A stretch of DNA of 64,000 nt from Gliomastix tumulicola (GCA_001599755.1 BCHX01000008.1:3224001-3288000), one strand, 5' to 3'; shown: positions 43,293 to 55,598, counted from the first letter of the stretch. Numbers and translations: made by a program. Notes: generated by a model not told the origin, from the sequence alone.

Positions 43293-45214
43293 GGTGGTGG
43301 TCGGTGGGATGCTAGGAGGCCAAATCTAGGTTAGACGCGCTCCTTCCGCTGCCCAAGGGCCGAGGGGAACATACCAGATTGGACAAGGGAAAGTCTTGGT
43401 TTAACGTAAGCGCGCTTAGATTCGATCTGTGTGCACGAGACCTTCTCTGGAGAATGCGAGCTAGTACTTGGGATGAAGAAGAAGACAGCTGGGGAACGCG
43501 ACGTTTTATAGTGACTATGGAGCCTAGGTGTGTCGGTCTGGGCAACCAAGGGGACCAGGAATGCTGAGTGATAATGAGACAAAAGTCCTCGTCACCAACA
43601 CGCATTCACTAGCTTCCCTTGGCCCCGACGCCACCAAGGCGCCCAGTGGCCGTCTTCGGTGCTGTATCTCTAACAAGTGCAACCCAGCTTACACGTAGGG
43701 AGGCGTTGGGTGGCCGAAAGAGGGGGTCAGACTGCGGAGGCCATGCGTGAATCGGCGCGGGCCAAAATTGCTCCGATGCTTGGTCGGGTCTGAGACAGTA
43801 TAAGCCATCAGTAAGCGGGACACCAGCCAATGGCGGCGGGAGCTGTGCGCCCTGCATTCATCCCGCAAGCCACTCTCTTCTGTGGGTGTCCCAATAGCTG
43901 AGCTCTTATGAAGCGGTACATAGGATCAGGTTAATGGCCCGGCGGCAGTGGTTTCGATAGAACGGACCTCTTGTCTCGATCAGTCATGCAATCACGACCC
44001 GATGAGACAGGCAATCCCCGTAGGCTGATCAGATTTATGTGCAGCGTCGCCTTCCGGTAATGCACTTGAGGTAAAGCTTCGCTAAGACCCCATTCCTGTT
44101 CGTCTATCTTGTGCAGAACTGCTGCCAATCACTCACCAGCGAGGTCGCATTGTGTTAGAAAATACGAAGTAGACGAGATAACGCAACAGATGTGCTGGAC
44201 TCCCGATTCGACCCCACCACACCATCACAGTCACTAAGAGTCTTACATGTTTACACTGCCTTTTTCTCCTCCATCAGATATGATCCCCCTACAATAGGTG
44301 TTGCCGCACGCAGAGTCTCCAGCTAAGCGTACATTATTGCTATACGTATTGTGCGTGTAGTGCCACTGGGTTCCACCCACCTAGCTCACTCACCGGCCCG
44401 CCGTGATAGCGTCTGTGGAGGAGTTGTATATCATGACGTCCTTGATATTGGCACTTGTGTGACTTATGACACTGATACCCAGACAGGCCTTGGTCGGCGC
44501 TCCCAATCTAGCCTTCCACGCGAGGTGCCCCCGAGAGCCAGGCTCTACGGCGGAGGAGCCAAGCCACGAAATCCTCCATGTGTACTCGAGAAACGACATG
44601 TGCCTGTTTTAGCACTCAGAAGGATCTTCACACGAGAATCGGACGTCGGTGTCGGCATTTGGGGCAATATTCTGCTTGACTAATGTGCGAGCAGCGGGCG
44701 TCCCTGGAGGAGTGCCGATTGGAGGCCGTACAAATTGTGATCTAAGCAGACGCCAAATTAAGTATCGTTAGTATTTCTATGAATATATATTTGAAAGCGT
44801 GGCTGATAGGCCTCAAATACACCACGAAGATCTCTAAGTCCATCTTTACATTCACGGTGAACGTCCAGGTGCGCTTGGACATTCTGCTAGCCTCTGTAGG
44901 CGTGATATCTCCTCTTCGTCTGCTCCAGAACATACATACAGAAGTAGACCAGCCCGGGTGAGGGATTGTGCACATTCAAGCTTCCCGAAACGGCACAACT
45001 CTGAGTTGCGCCATATCAAGATGGAGGTGGGTGTCACGAGGACACTCAAAAAGCCATGCCGCTTAAACACTTTTAAAGGAGGAATCCATGACGTACATAC
45101 TCATTAGCCACGCATATCAAAAGCAAGTAGGTGACCATGCGTAACTCGAATGCGTCTAGACTGCCCAAAAGGCTGACATCCCTAATGGTCTTCCCATTAC
45201 ACCGCAGCGGTGAC
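43293..45214. other. Intergenic, nothing recognised
   Basis: ~1.9 kb between the SnoaL-like gene and the 3' end of the NACHT gene. Short frames lack protein-like composition. No repeats above background. Confidence 0.5.
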
Positions 45215-48200
45215 TCATAAACGAAGCCGGTGGCGGAGTCCTCGTGATCCTGTCTGGGCCTCCGGAAACCTCTGGACCAGAAGTTCGACCTCTTCTTTAC
45301 CGACCCAGGGCGTGAAAGCGTTCTCAACTCCCTGTCTCGCCGGGATGGGCAGTCCCTTGACCGTGAGAGACACGCCGATTTCCGCTCTTTCATCAATGAG
45401 GATGCCGATTATCTCAGCACGCGCTTGGGCTATCCTTTTTGCGTCTTCCGTCGTTCCACCAGCGGCAAAGATCAGCTGCGCCTTTCCCTCGTAGAACACC
45501 TCATACTGCCAATGCAGCGCTCCCTCCCAACATGTGCGGCCCTCAAACTTGTCGTTGGGGTTTGCGCCGTGCGCAAGCAGTGTTCTGACCATCTCGGGCA
45601 CGGCAAGGCCATGGGGGGCCGCGAGCATCAGAGGCTGCAGTGCGTAGTCAAGTAACGGACGGCCTTTCTTGGACTTCAAGATTTTGCTACTGCCTTTGCC
45701 GCCGAGCTTCGACTGGACGTAGTTGTGCAAGCCGAACTGCACGGCTAGAGAGAGGAAAGAGTCGTTCCAGCCGCGCGGATGGGCGTGCTCGGAGTCCGGG
45801 TGGAAATTCGACCAGTGCATGGCTGCTCGCAGTCGCGAGTCTCGTCCTCTGTCTTCAACTGCTACGGTGCCGCGATGATCACGGATAACCGTCCGGAGAT
45901 ATTTCCCGTCGGCGTCTTTTTGCAGCGTTTCATGATGGTGGCCCATCACTTTGTCCAGCTCATCAAGCAGATTGCGGGAGATGATCATGTCAACAAGAGA
46001 GCTATCATCGTGGCCATGATCAAGATCGGGATCATTATCCTGATGGTTCTCAGCAACATCTTCAGCACCCTCCTCAGCACCGCCTTCAGCATTGCCTTCA
46101 GTACCGTTGTGAGTACTGTCGTCAGTACCTTTGTTATGGTCATTCTCGGTGCTGTTCCCGGAATCCCGGTCGGCAGGCTTGGATTCATGCGAATGAACAT
46201 CATCCTCGATCCTATTCGCGACAAGCAGGGCAGTGGTCGCGAACATCCACAACACTTGTAGCGGCTCATTCGGAAGAGGTTTCGGCAGGATCTTCAGTTG
46301 ATGCACAAATGACTTGAGCAGGCCGACACGGGGACTAAAATATGGTAGTTCCTGGGTGATGGGGCGCAGGAGCGATCTGTGATTCTTCCTAAAGAACTCT
46401 GGCACCGATCGATGGCAGTATCTGATTCGAGACGCTGGGTTCCAGTGCCGCTCGCCTCCTCTCTGGGCACCCGTAGTCATGATGAATCCGGGCCACGTCT
46501 TCATGAAGCCCGCAGCTGCGCTATCGCATCTGTCCTCAATAGAGGATCGTGCAAGATGCCAGGGTGTTATGCCAGCGTTGAGAGTCTCATTTGGATGTCC
46601 CAGGGCGAGCGCAATATCAATGAGCTGGAGTGTCTCCTCGTTGTTGTCTAGCCAGCGCCGTCGAGTGTCCTCGGCAACCAAGACAATCTGCAGGATCTGC
46701 GAAGCCTGAAGCTTAGCTTCTTGGCTCATGCCATTCCAAATGTCCACGTACAGGTCCTGTAGGGCCGGCTTGAGGGTATTTTCCAGGTCTTGGGCGATTT
46801 CTGCCATCGTCGTCCCAGCCGAAAGCTTCCATACCAGGATTTTGACAGAGAGTACCGCCCACAGAAAGACACCATTGCTTTCGTCGAGAATATAGGCAAT
46901 GACAAGCTCGCAATTCTCGTTGTCACTGGTACGACTATGCTGAAAAGCCTCTTCGCTCTCGAGATTCGTCCGCACGTAATTCTCGATGTCTGCGCGGTTG
47001 AGGTCGTGTATAATCATGCCTGGATGGATGCTCGACTGTTCCAACGCATCCAGCGGACGACTCGATATCAAGGCTTTGGCATTTTCTGAGCCTGATATCT
47101 CTGTGCTGAGAAACTCAATGATCTCTGCAAAACGGTCATCGCCGCTTTCGTGGACATGTTCGTCGATGCCGTCGATCAGAATGAAGAGCTTCAAAGGCAA
47201 CTGAGTCTGGGTGACCAAGCGGTGGAACGCCTGTCGGAGATTGTCCACGTCCCAGGCTCCGAGCCCTAGATTGAGCTCAGCGTTCTCGCTAGTGGCGGAG
47301 AGATAGAGCGCAGCCCACTCTGCTGGAAACACCACTGGCATCAAGTGTGGTTCTTGGTCGAGAGCGCTGTGCAGCACGGTTCTCCATAGCCCTTCCTCAG
47401 ATTTCTCTAACCGTGTGCCATTTCTCCAGAAGAAGAATGCCACTGTGAGCAATGGACTCGGATCCGCCCACTGCCTCAAGTGTTCCAGCGTGTCCTCGCG
47501 AGTGAGAATGTACTTCATCATCGTTGACTTCCCAGATCCTTCGTTGCCGACGATGAGATATATATCTTCACCGCTCGACAGCCACCTCGGCAAATTCGTC
47601 CACCCGTCTTCCGGCGGCTCGTTGAAGATCCATCGATAAGACGCGGCAAAGGTCTCCGTGATATCGGCCTTCCGCTTATCCATCACTCGATACTGGAGCA
47701 GCTCCAGGAGTCCCGCATCCGCAGATCTTCTGTACCCTTCCACAACCCGCCATTCGCTCAGCTGCGAATCTTCGTCCTCGTCATCCTCTGCCTCGCCAGA
47801 TCGCAGTGCGTGCTCGACGAGTTTTCCCGCAGCAGCGTAATAACGCGATGCATAGTCCGGGTTCGTGGAACTTAGGCACTGGTCTAGGAGAGCTGACACG
47901 GCGGCCTTGTTGTATGCATCGAGGTCTTTGAATTTCGGTGAGTCTCTGACGCCCTGGATCTTCACCTCCCAGTCGTGCTTCAATTTTCCTAGCCTTCAGG
48001 TGTCTTAGCAGAATATCCTCAAGACAAGACAAGAAACTGACCGCGCGGCCGGCTTTGCTTTTGGAGCAAGTCGGTTGAAGCAAAACGACGATGCTGAAGC
48101 ACTTACATCGTTGACAAAATCCTCTCATGTAGTACTTGGAACCGCTCCATTATCGACTCAATCTGCTTCCCAGTCGACACCAACCTCAAGCTTGCCGTCG

Positions 48201-48501
48201 GCAGCCTCCATAGGGGCGCATTGTTGGCTTTGATGATTTTGTCGGATAATGCAAGCAGCTCGTTGGCCAATTCCATGATCTCGATTCTGGTCTCGTTCAG
48301 GCCTGTGCCCATTGACGCACCACGCACAATGTCTATGAGCGTAACGGTGCGTTGCAGCTCTACCATCAGCCTCATGATGCGCCTATTGTCCGAGTCGCGT
48401 CCCTGGCGGCTGCCATGCCGGTAGATCGAGGTGAGTTTGACGCCGATATCGACGACCTGGATCAGGCTCGACGCGATACTCAGTACACTGATGGGATCCA
48501 T
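45215..48501 (-). CDS. NACHT-domain STAND (NLR-like) protein
   Basis: 1057 aa from exons 48501-48107 and 47993-45215 (113-nt intron, frame closing). Residues 1-130 are an N-terminal STAND domain of the MDPISVLSIASSLIQVVDIG type. The NTPase has the Walker A motif LIVGNEGSGKSTMMKYIL (residues ~279-296), Walker B LFILIDGIDEH, a sensor-1 like ALISSRPLD and the winged-helix stretch WHLARSSIEDRC-type region further on. A long acidic low-complexity insert (Asp/Glu/Asn/Gly-rich) separates it from a C-terminal part that has ankyrin-like motifs (MVRTLLAHGANPNDKFEGR, AEIIGILIDERAEIG). This is the architecture of fungal NLR-like allorecognition and cell-death receptors. It is divergent, with a 297-bp gap, from the DUF6594 gene at 48799. 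Ligand unknown. Confidence 0.9.
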
Positions 48502-48798
48502 GGCTTTCTTGGGCGAGTAAGGGTAGCCGGCATAGCAACACAGCGGCAAGGGTCGTCGTGTCGCGTCTTAAATGCGGCTGACGGGTCGGAGAGGTGCTGG
48601 AGATTTTTGATCCTCAGGCACCCCTGCATGAGCTGAAATGCTTATCCAGTCACATGACGGAAATATCCATGTCCATGAAGCTGAACTCCGATATGACACC
48701 TCATCAGCCCTGCTTCATTTGACGTCTTAGAGTCTGTTGCAACCCGGGCAGAATAATTCTTCCTGGAGCACTGCAAAATATCAACATCTTTTCACGCC
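48502..48798. promoter_or_regulatory. Bidirectional promoter of the NACHT and DUF6594 genes
   Basis: 297 bp between divergent start codons, so cis elements could be shared. It contains GTCACATGAC, an E-box-like site near 48650. Shared regulation is inferred from the arrangement only. Confidence 0.45.
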
Positions 48799-49947
48799 AT
48801 GGCAACCCAATTAGATGACCTGGGACATCCTGAACCCAGCTCAAAGGTCCGCTGGTCAGACCCGAACACCCTGGCGCCGGTAGCATCTCTCCTGGCCACG
48901 AATGAAGATTGGATGGTCTTTCGGCGGTTCGATGAATACAACCTCCTGAATCTCTTGATACTGCAAGGGGAGCTCCAGAAGCTCACTGAGCAGCTGAAGG
49001 ATCTGTGCTCCAAGGCGGGGGCCGAGCCATCGGCAGTGGAGACGGCGTGGTATGCAGCACCGTCTTCAGCAGCTGCTCGTGGTGGGATGCGAGCCGCGAC
49101 GGAGGCAGAGCGCCAGCAGTGGTTGAAAGAGAGGGAAGAACTGTGGGTGAAGTTGAGGGACAAGCTGAGGGAATACAGTGAGTGATTTCGCGATAAGCAT
49201 CATATATGCTATGGTGGCCTTTTAATCTCATGTTTTACAATGCGAGCCTTACTGACTAAGAAATGGACGGCTTCTTGCTTGATGTATCCAGGCTACGGAC
49301 TCTTGAGCCTCCAGATTCCGTGCAAGTACAGAACCTTAGGCAAGAGCTGGCAAAGTTGGTAGAGCAGAAGCGCGTCCTAGGGAAGTCGATGGAATCATGG
49401 GACTCGGCCCACGACGATGATCTCGTCGTGCTTCGAAACGGGGCTGATAAGCCAAGCAAGCTAACCAACTGGATCAAACTCGGCATTGGCGTACTTCGAT
49501 GGGAGTTGTGGACGAGAAAGCAGGTGTGTCTCTCAACGTTCTTCAACTTTCAGACTTCACTGAACCCCTTCCTTGCTGATCGATCTTTTATCCGCATAGA
49601 CCCTCACAACCCCGAGAAAGCTCGAGGAGCCGCGGGTCATCGTGGTGGGCAAGAAGCAGCCGCATGTGAGCAAGGCAGAGATGGCCAAGAAGCACGCCTT
49701 CATATCTCGCTCGATAATGAGCCTGTTCGGGGGGTTCGCGCTCATAGTTCCAACCATCATCATGGCCAAGGTGGGAGACATCAACGCCAATCTCATCGTC
49801 ACATCGGTAGCCGTGCTTCTCTTTGGGCTCATACTTGCCCTTGGCGCCACGGACAGCACAGGCAAGGACGTCTTGGCAGCGACAGCCGCGTACACGGCCG
49901 TATTGGTGGTGTTTGTGGGAACCAGTCTGCAAAGTACTGGAGGTTGA
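48799..49947 (+). CDS. DUF6594 membrane protein (copy 2)
   Basis: 329 aa from exons 48799-49177, 49261-49523 and 49600-49947 (introns 83 and 76 nt). The N-terminal region reads LAPVASLLATNEDWMVFRRF, then DEYNLLNLLILQGELQKLTEQL, the aligned version of FRRFDRLSARTLLYLQSELAE in copy 1. A helical middle follows (VQNLRQELAKLVEQKRVLG). The C-terminus has three membrane helices: SIMSLFGGFALIVPTIIMA, NLIVTSVAVLLFGLILAL and AAYTAVLVVFVG, with the same spacing as copy 1 but diverged sequence. Divergent from the NACHT STAND gene. The exon 1/2 join LREYK-MDGFLLDV corresponds to the LEYK-ALLAHES join in copy 1, an intron position shared by both copies. Confidence 0.87.
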
Positions 49948-50062
49948 AACATACAGTATCATCAATGCTGCTTTTTTATTGCACCCGGGCACAAGAAGGA
50001 GTAATTTTAGCCAGCCCCAGCGGGTAATATAAACGAACTCAAACACAGGCCCAAACCACCAT

Positions 50063-50731
50063 CTAAAGATTATCTCCTCCAACATCCGCCAGCATGACCA
50101 ACGCCTCTGACTTGAATCCCGTTCGACCTTGACGGTAGTCGTCAAACCAGTAGGAAAACTTGAGCTCGAACCCAGCCTTTTCATACGTCCGTCGCGCCAC
50201 CGGGTTCCCCGGATCCAGCATCAAGACCACCCTCGTCCTCGCTCCCTTGGCCATCCTGACGGCCTCCTGCTTCGCATGCTCCACGATGCCAACCCCTACG
50301 CCCATGCCTCGCGCGTTCGGCAGCACGTACATGGCGTACAGGCCAAAGTACGAGTTGATGCCCTCGCCCACCGTCTTGGGCGTGGAATCCCCGAAATACT
50401 CGCCAAACTCCGCGAGCACGCCTTCCTTGTCGAAGGGCCCCCTAAGAAGGAGGGACCCTAGCCATTCCTGGTTGAACAGAGGCGCTATAGTAGTAGCATC
50501 CTCCGGGCCTTCCGGGGGCTGTCCGGCCACGGCGACGACGTTGGTGCAGGCTGGGCCGGTCAGTCGTCCGAGCCAGGTCTCGCGTGTGAAGGCGGCCTCG
50601 CGCTCGTAGTATGATCCGAAGGCCAGTGGCGACAGCTGCAAGGAGAGGAGACGGTAGGCCTTGTACCGCTCAACGAGCTGGTCAAACTCGTCCGGCGAGT
50701 CCAGGCTCTTGGGTAGAGAGAGGAAGAGCAT
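50063..50731 (-). CDS. GNAT-family N-acetyltransferase
   Basis: 222 aa from the Met before LFLSLPKSL. Acetyl-CoA-dependent acetyltransferase; the core is YAMYVLPNARGMGVGVGIVE (motif A with the R/Q-x-x-G-x-G/A pattern), followed by VVLMLDPGNPVARRTYEKAG (motif B) and FELKFSYW. The N-terminal LSLQLSPLAFGSYYEREAAF is usual for fungal members. A longer frame starting at 50848 would overlap a TATA-like GTTATATATG, so I prefer the shorter start. Substrate unknown. Confidence 0.85.
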   Translation of the reverse strand: MLFLSLPKSLDSPDEFDQLVERYKAYRLLSLQLSPLAFGSYYEREAAFTRETWLGRLTGPACTNVVAVAGQPPEGPEDATTIAPLFNQEWLGSLLLRGPFDKEGVLAEFGEYFGDSTPKTVGEGINSYFGLYAMYVLPNARGMGVGVGIVEHAKQEAVRMAKGARTRVVLMLDPGNPVARRTYEKAGFELKFSYWFDDYRQGRTGFKSEALVMLADVGGDNL

Positions 50732-50820
50732 TGTGTCCCAGGCGATGCGCGCGTACTCGAGTCTGCTGGTTGAGGGAAGGGAAGGGGTCTTAAGTTGTAG
50801 GACAGGACAGGACGGACATT

Positions 50821-50830
50821 CATATATAAC
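50821..50830 (-). promoter_or_regulatory. TATA-like box of the acetyltransferase gene
   Basis: GTTATATATG on the minus strand lies about 90-100 bp before the preferred ATG at 50731. Confidence 0.35.
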
Positions 50831-50848
50831 GATTTTCGGCAATCTCAT

Positions 50849-52096
50849 TAAGAAGAAGATCCAGCCCGGTTAGCAGTTCGCAGGGGGCAGTTGTGAGTCA
50901 TTTCAAAATTGACTCACCCAAGGGCGCAGAGTGGAGATGTCGCACTGAAATCCTGGCATTTACGGCACGCAATGCGAAGTGAGACGAAGTCGCTGATGGT
51001 TGCACAAAGCCGCCCCCTTACATGCCATGAAAGATGCACATCGATGCCAGACCAACGCCCTGGGAATGAATTGGAAGCGGATCTTTTCCGCTCGGACCTT
51101 ATCGCTTCGCATATCTACGGCTATGCAAGTTGGAGGGCACTAAAGTCCTCGCAATGAGCTTACGTGGGAGCTTCAAAGGCCCAATGGGTATTGAGGTATT
51201 ACAGCATGGGCCGGAGGGACTTTGTACTTTCGGTGCTTACGTCGGTCCCCGGGTCCTTTTGAAGGGTCGGGAGGGACCTAGTTTGGTAGGCCGCGAAGGG
51301 TCTATAACTTCTAGATAATAAGTCTTATCTAAGTTGCGTCGGATAGCTCTGAGCGGCGTCGACTATTTTTGGTATATTTCAGAAGAGCCTGTAGCATTTT
51401 CTATGAACGGTAAGCTCCGTAGGTGCTTTGCAGACAAGCTGCCCTGGTGAATTCTAGCCCCTGGTTCCAACCGAACAGAGTTTTGTAAAGCTTTCAGCGA
51501 CGTGATGAACTCCTTCATGAGGTGAATTCGAGTCTCCATCGAGGTACCCAATGAAGTTTTGTGGTCTACAAGTGGTGCGACACAACCCAACAGTGTCCTA
51601 CTCCCGAGATGAGGAGGCTGGGGAATGGACGCTCGAGTACTTTATTACTTTGCTGCCAAGAGTGCTGTCTCGTCCCCTCAGGGTATCCCACACGTGCTGA
51701 GCATCTTTACATATGCAGGACGAGGCAGGCAGGCAAGACTTCACCCCATCTGGAAAAGAGAAGCTTAGAGACGGTGCACATCCAGAGTACGAGCACACAC
51801 AAAGTAACGCAAACAAGTTATCTGTACGGTGGGAATGTCCTCACCAAGCCACGCTCCCAAGCTGGACATTTCCGCCACCGGAACATCGTGGCTGTGCGGA
51901 GCAAACCATAAAGCGAAGTTGACACATGACAAGAACCTACGTGCTTTTCCCCCTGCCACCGCCAATATACACGTCCCGATCACGCACAAATCAGACATGA
52001 TCGATCTATTTCCCCTTCACGCACACACATCCATCTCCATCTCGTACATTCCAAGCAGCAGCATACGACCTTCCCCGGCAAAGAAAAAAGACCGCC
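50849..52096. other. Intergenic, no gene recognised
   Basis: Contains an imperfect hairpin at 51306-51335 (AACTT-CT-AGATAA against TTATCTAAGTT) and short frames without coding character. The last ~150 bp, C-rich and with ATACATTCC near the end, would be the 5' region of the next gene. Confidence 0.5.
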
Positions 52097-52825
52097 ATGT
52101 CGTCCACCTCCTCCATCAGCGAATACTACGAGCGTCGCGTCAGGCAAGTTCTCCAAGAGAGCGAGCGGCAGCTAGAGACAATGGCTAGACGCTGTGAAGA
52201 GACGGTCAAGGAATGCGAGGGGTTCCTCGCTCAGCATGAGGCTGCGCAGCCCACCTATGTCGCCGAAGTCAGCGGACCGATACGAGGGAATATCACAGGG
52301 CATCAGGGGTCCCCGTCACAGACTGCAAGAAGGCCGCAGGAGGTGAGCCGCGTCCAAGAATCACGTCCTCTCCCATCCTCGAGCCGTCACGAACCTCGAC
52401 CACAACCGATCCAGCCGTGCGAGAGACGTCCCCACCATCGACGACCTTTTGGTACATCGTGTATCCAATGGGACAGGCCTTGGAGTGACAATGGCGGGCC
52501 TGCCTTCACGGGTCCGCGTCACTGGGGCGCTAATGAGCTGAGGACGGCCGTTATCCAGGCTCCTCCAAGCCAGGAGGATCGCGAAGGTGCGCAGGAGTCC
52601 GACCGAGATGGAGGATATGTCCTTGTCCGACACCGTGCCGAATCCAAGAAGGGCCCAACTACCTCAGGCACCGAAAGCAATGAGGCCGCGGGCAAATCAA
52701 CTCCCGCTCCAGATGGTAAAGGGGTGATAACAAGGGTTCGTGGAGGTCTTGAGACCGTGGAAGTGGTGGATGAGGCTCAGGACACGGACGACGACATGGT
52801 GGCCGTTTACTACGCGGCAGAGTGA
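52097..52825 (+). CDS. Hypothetical protein with N-terminal coiled coil
   Basis: Single exon, 242 aa, ATG in a good context (ACCGCCATG). Residues ~8-45 (YYERRVRQVLQESERQLETM and on) form a probable amphipathic coiled coil with two cysteines. The rest is Pro/Ser/Arg-rich and predicted disordered, with a WDRPWSDNGGPAFTGPRHWG segment, VLVRHRAES and an acidic tail ending VAVYYAAE. No membrane segment and no recognisable family. Confidence 0.65.
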   Translation: MSSTSSISEYYERRVRQVLQESERQLETMARRCEETVKECEGFLAQHEAAQPTYVAEVSGPIRGNITGHQGSPSQTARRPQEVSRVQESRPLPSSSRHEPRPQPIQPCERRPHHRRPFGTSCIQWDRPWSDNGGPAFTGPRHWGANELRTAVIQAPPSQEDREGAQESDRDGGYVLVRHRAESKKGPTTSGTESNEAAGKSTPAPDGKGVITRVRGGLETVEVVDEAQDTDDDMVAVYYAAE

Positions 52826-53007
52826 GAACTGGCAGCCCCGTACCGATTCATGGACGCGTGGACGCGCGTAGACGATGTAATACCCAGGCCTAGAACAACG
52901 AGGAGGCAAGCCCTAACTCCCAATACATCTCCTCAAGCAGACGACTGCCCTTGTACTAGAAAACCTTGCTCTTCCAAGAACTCTTCTTTGATATTGATCA
53001 ATGGGTA

Positions 53008-53027
53008 TATTCTATTCTATTCTATTC
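53008..53027. repeat. TATTC microsatellite
   Basis: Four perfect TATTC units followed by a partial copy. Confidence 0.9.
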
Positions 53028-53067
53028 TATTTCGAATCCATACTCCATTATATGGTTATCACGGCCG

Positions 53068-54510
53068 TTATGTAAGATATCTCTCCTTCCAACCCTTTTC
53101 GTGTGTAGGGCGACTCTGATCGACTCCCCATGTCCTCCATGTTCCCTCCGTCTGATCTGTCGTCTCTGTCCTGGCGACAGAGAGTCGGAACGTGCCTGGG
53201 GGGTAGTGTAGCCCCAGGGGTTGTGCGTTGGTCGAAGCACGGGTGACTTGCACCTCAGGCACGGTCGGGTGCGCACTCAAGCCCGCAGCAGTTGGGAATA
53301 CAGGTGAGTCCGGCGGGCTGACGCCGTTGTCGTCTGTCTCCCGGTAAGGCTGATACGTGGCGGCCGGGGGCGGAGGTCCAACCGCCGGGGAGACGGCCAC
53401 GGCACCCCCAGTGAGTGCTGCCATGGCCACAGCTCTGGGGTCCATGTTGTCCGAAGCGACGTTTGTCGGTTCTTGAGCCGGAGCGTGCGGGTTGAAGACC
53501 GCCCAGGAGCCGTGGTAGAGACCCCGTTGTCCAGGCTGTTCTTGCATCTGGGCAGCAGCACCAACGAGACCGGCGTGGTCACTGCCCCCCGCTGAGCTTC
53601 GACTTGCCGATATCGTGCTGGCTGCGCTCTGGTCCTTGCGCTTCAGGTGCCAGCGGTAGAGGAAGATGCCGCCAAGCACCAGCAGGGAAGCGAGGGCTAT
53701 TCACGCAGCTTGTTAGCAATGCACACACACAACGTTGAGGTTTGCGAGCGAGCTTACCAAGAGTGCCTAGGATGATGCCGACGTCGGCCGCCCGATTCGA
53801 CGTCCCCGAGTTGGACTCGTCGCTGATAAAAGTCGTGTCTGCCGCCGGGAGAGCGGTCTCTGTAGAGCTGCCCGAAGTCGCTACGATTGATTCAGCTGTC
53901 CCCGTCTCACTGGGTCCTGAGGTCTCCGAAGGCAGTGAAACGAGTGTCGTCGGGAGCACTGATGAAGGCCGGTCTGTCGTAGAGGAAGTCTGCGAGTCCA
54001 CGGCGCTGTCCGGTGGTGGCGGCGGCGGCGGCGGCAGCTCTGAGGGTGCAGGAGCATGTGTCATGGTGACAATAGGCGGCCCGGGCCTCTCTACATTGCC
54101 TTCGTCTTGCCCTCCATCCCCGCCCTCCTCGTCTTCGCCCTCATCCTCATCATCTTCACTCTCTTCGCCATCCTCGTTCTCGCTGTCGGAATCGGAATCG
54201 TCACTCGAGTCTGGCGAGGGTGGTTCGTCGCTGGGTATGGGAGCTGGGCTGTCGACCTGCGGCACTCGAATGCGAAGGCTGTCTGTAGATGATTCTTTCG
54301 TCCATCGAGTCCTGCTGCCAAAAATGAGTACGGGAAATGCGTCGGCAGCCAGACCTGAACATACCGCAGCGGCGGCGCGTAGCCAGTGATGCCGTCTCTT
54401 CGCAAAGCACCCATTTTGATAGTGGCAAATGTCCAAGCGCTGTCTCCAACAGTAACGGAAAATAACCAAGCAAATCGCAAAAATGTAAACAAGAAAATCA
54501 AACGAACCAA
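53068..54510 (-). CDS. Secreted-leader single-pass membrane protein with acidic Ser/Thr-rich ectodomain
   Basis: 443 aa from exons 54510-54365, 54314-53758 and 53696-53068. The first residues MVRLIFLFTFLRFAWLFSV form a signal peptide. The ectodomain is Ser/Asp/Glu-rich (a run of about 35 acidic residues), then Pro-rich (eight prolines) and Ser/Thr-rich, likely O-glycosylated. One membrane helix, GIILGTLALASLLVLGGIFL, is assembled across intron 2, which has a TTGCTAAC branch site, and is followed by YRWHLKRK as stop-transfer. The cytosolic tail is ~190 residues, disordered, with Pro-rich PYRETDDN repeats. This layout recalls fungal wall-stress sensors (Mid2/WSC-like) but no WSC cysteines are present. 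A CAGCAG tandem acceptor at 54311-54317 allows two products differing by one residue. Confidence 0.75.
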
Positions 54511-55598
54511 AAAGCAGAGCGGGAGGGCGCGTCAGATATCAGAATAATAAGAATCAGAGCACGATGCAGATCTCCGAGCCCCGAAACGCGGCGCCTCCCC
54601 TGTGCAACAGATCTGGGCTATTTTCAGAACAGGGCCCCCAAATACAGCATCTCGGAGAGTTGGGCCAGACAGGCGCGGGGCTGTTCGTTTCATCCCTGCT
54701 TCCCCCTCTCTCTCACGGCCGCGGCCGTCAGTCAATCAGTCCCATTGCAGACATGCCGCATCGGCGGCTATCTGGCCCCAGCACAGAGTGGGAGGGAGGG
54801 TTGGAGTGTGGCAAGACGGGGGCTGAAACGTCGCTGGTCTCATCCACAGCGTTGGTCGGGTGAAGGCCCTGGCCTCTTCGGGTGAAGGCTGGTCACTGAT
54901 TGTTGTGACCCAGTGCTCCTGCAGGGCCCTGCATTCGGGGTTTCACCACCCCCTCAGCGCCTCGTAGTCACCGACTCGATCCGCCGTAGTGGAGCAGATA
55001 AGCATCACATCGCCGGGGCTGAGCTGCTGGGGGCTGCCGCTGTGTTCAGTTCAACAGTTGCACCGCACATCATAACAGCCTCTGCAAGTGCAGTACGCGC
55101 AACCCAGGAGATCAGCCTCTAATATGAAGCATTGCCAGAGGGAATGCCGGGTCTTGTCTTTATCCAGGGAGTCGGGCTGATCAAAGGGCGGGTGAGAGAT
55201 GAGGCGCACCAGTGGGACACTCCATGGTTCTAGTCATTGACGAATGACGAATACGGAGGTAGAAGGAAGCAGAATCAGGTCAGGTAGTCGAGACGCATCC
55301 TGATATTTCAACATGAGGTCCTCTCCGCTCTGCATTGCCGTCTGTTGGGACTCCGTCTGTGCAGTTGATGGTGGCACTTGTAGGTGCAGTCGGTAAGCGC
55401 CCTACCAAGCGACCCATTTACGTCCGACCTTAGGCACGAGGCATCCGGTAGGCTCTCTCCAAGGCAGCCAGCGTGTTCGGCAGAGGGGCTCGTCTCTGGA
55501 TTTCTGCATCATCACACAGCTTCTTCTAGACTCCCTGCACGACGTTGCACTTTCCACTCTTAGCTGTTTCTTCCAAGATTCACTAATTCAGAGTCATC
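54511..55598. other. Intergenic, nothing recognised
   Basis: Divergent region between the membrane-protein gene and the kinase-like gene. No coding signal beyond short frames. Confidence 0.5.

Noticed and set aside
44351..44683. 110-codon plus-strand frame in the 43-45 kb gap
   Set aside because: Composition is not protein-like and the start region shows no promoter or splice signal; no family resemblance.
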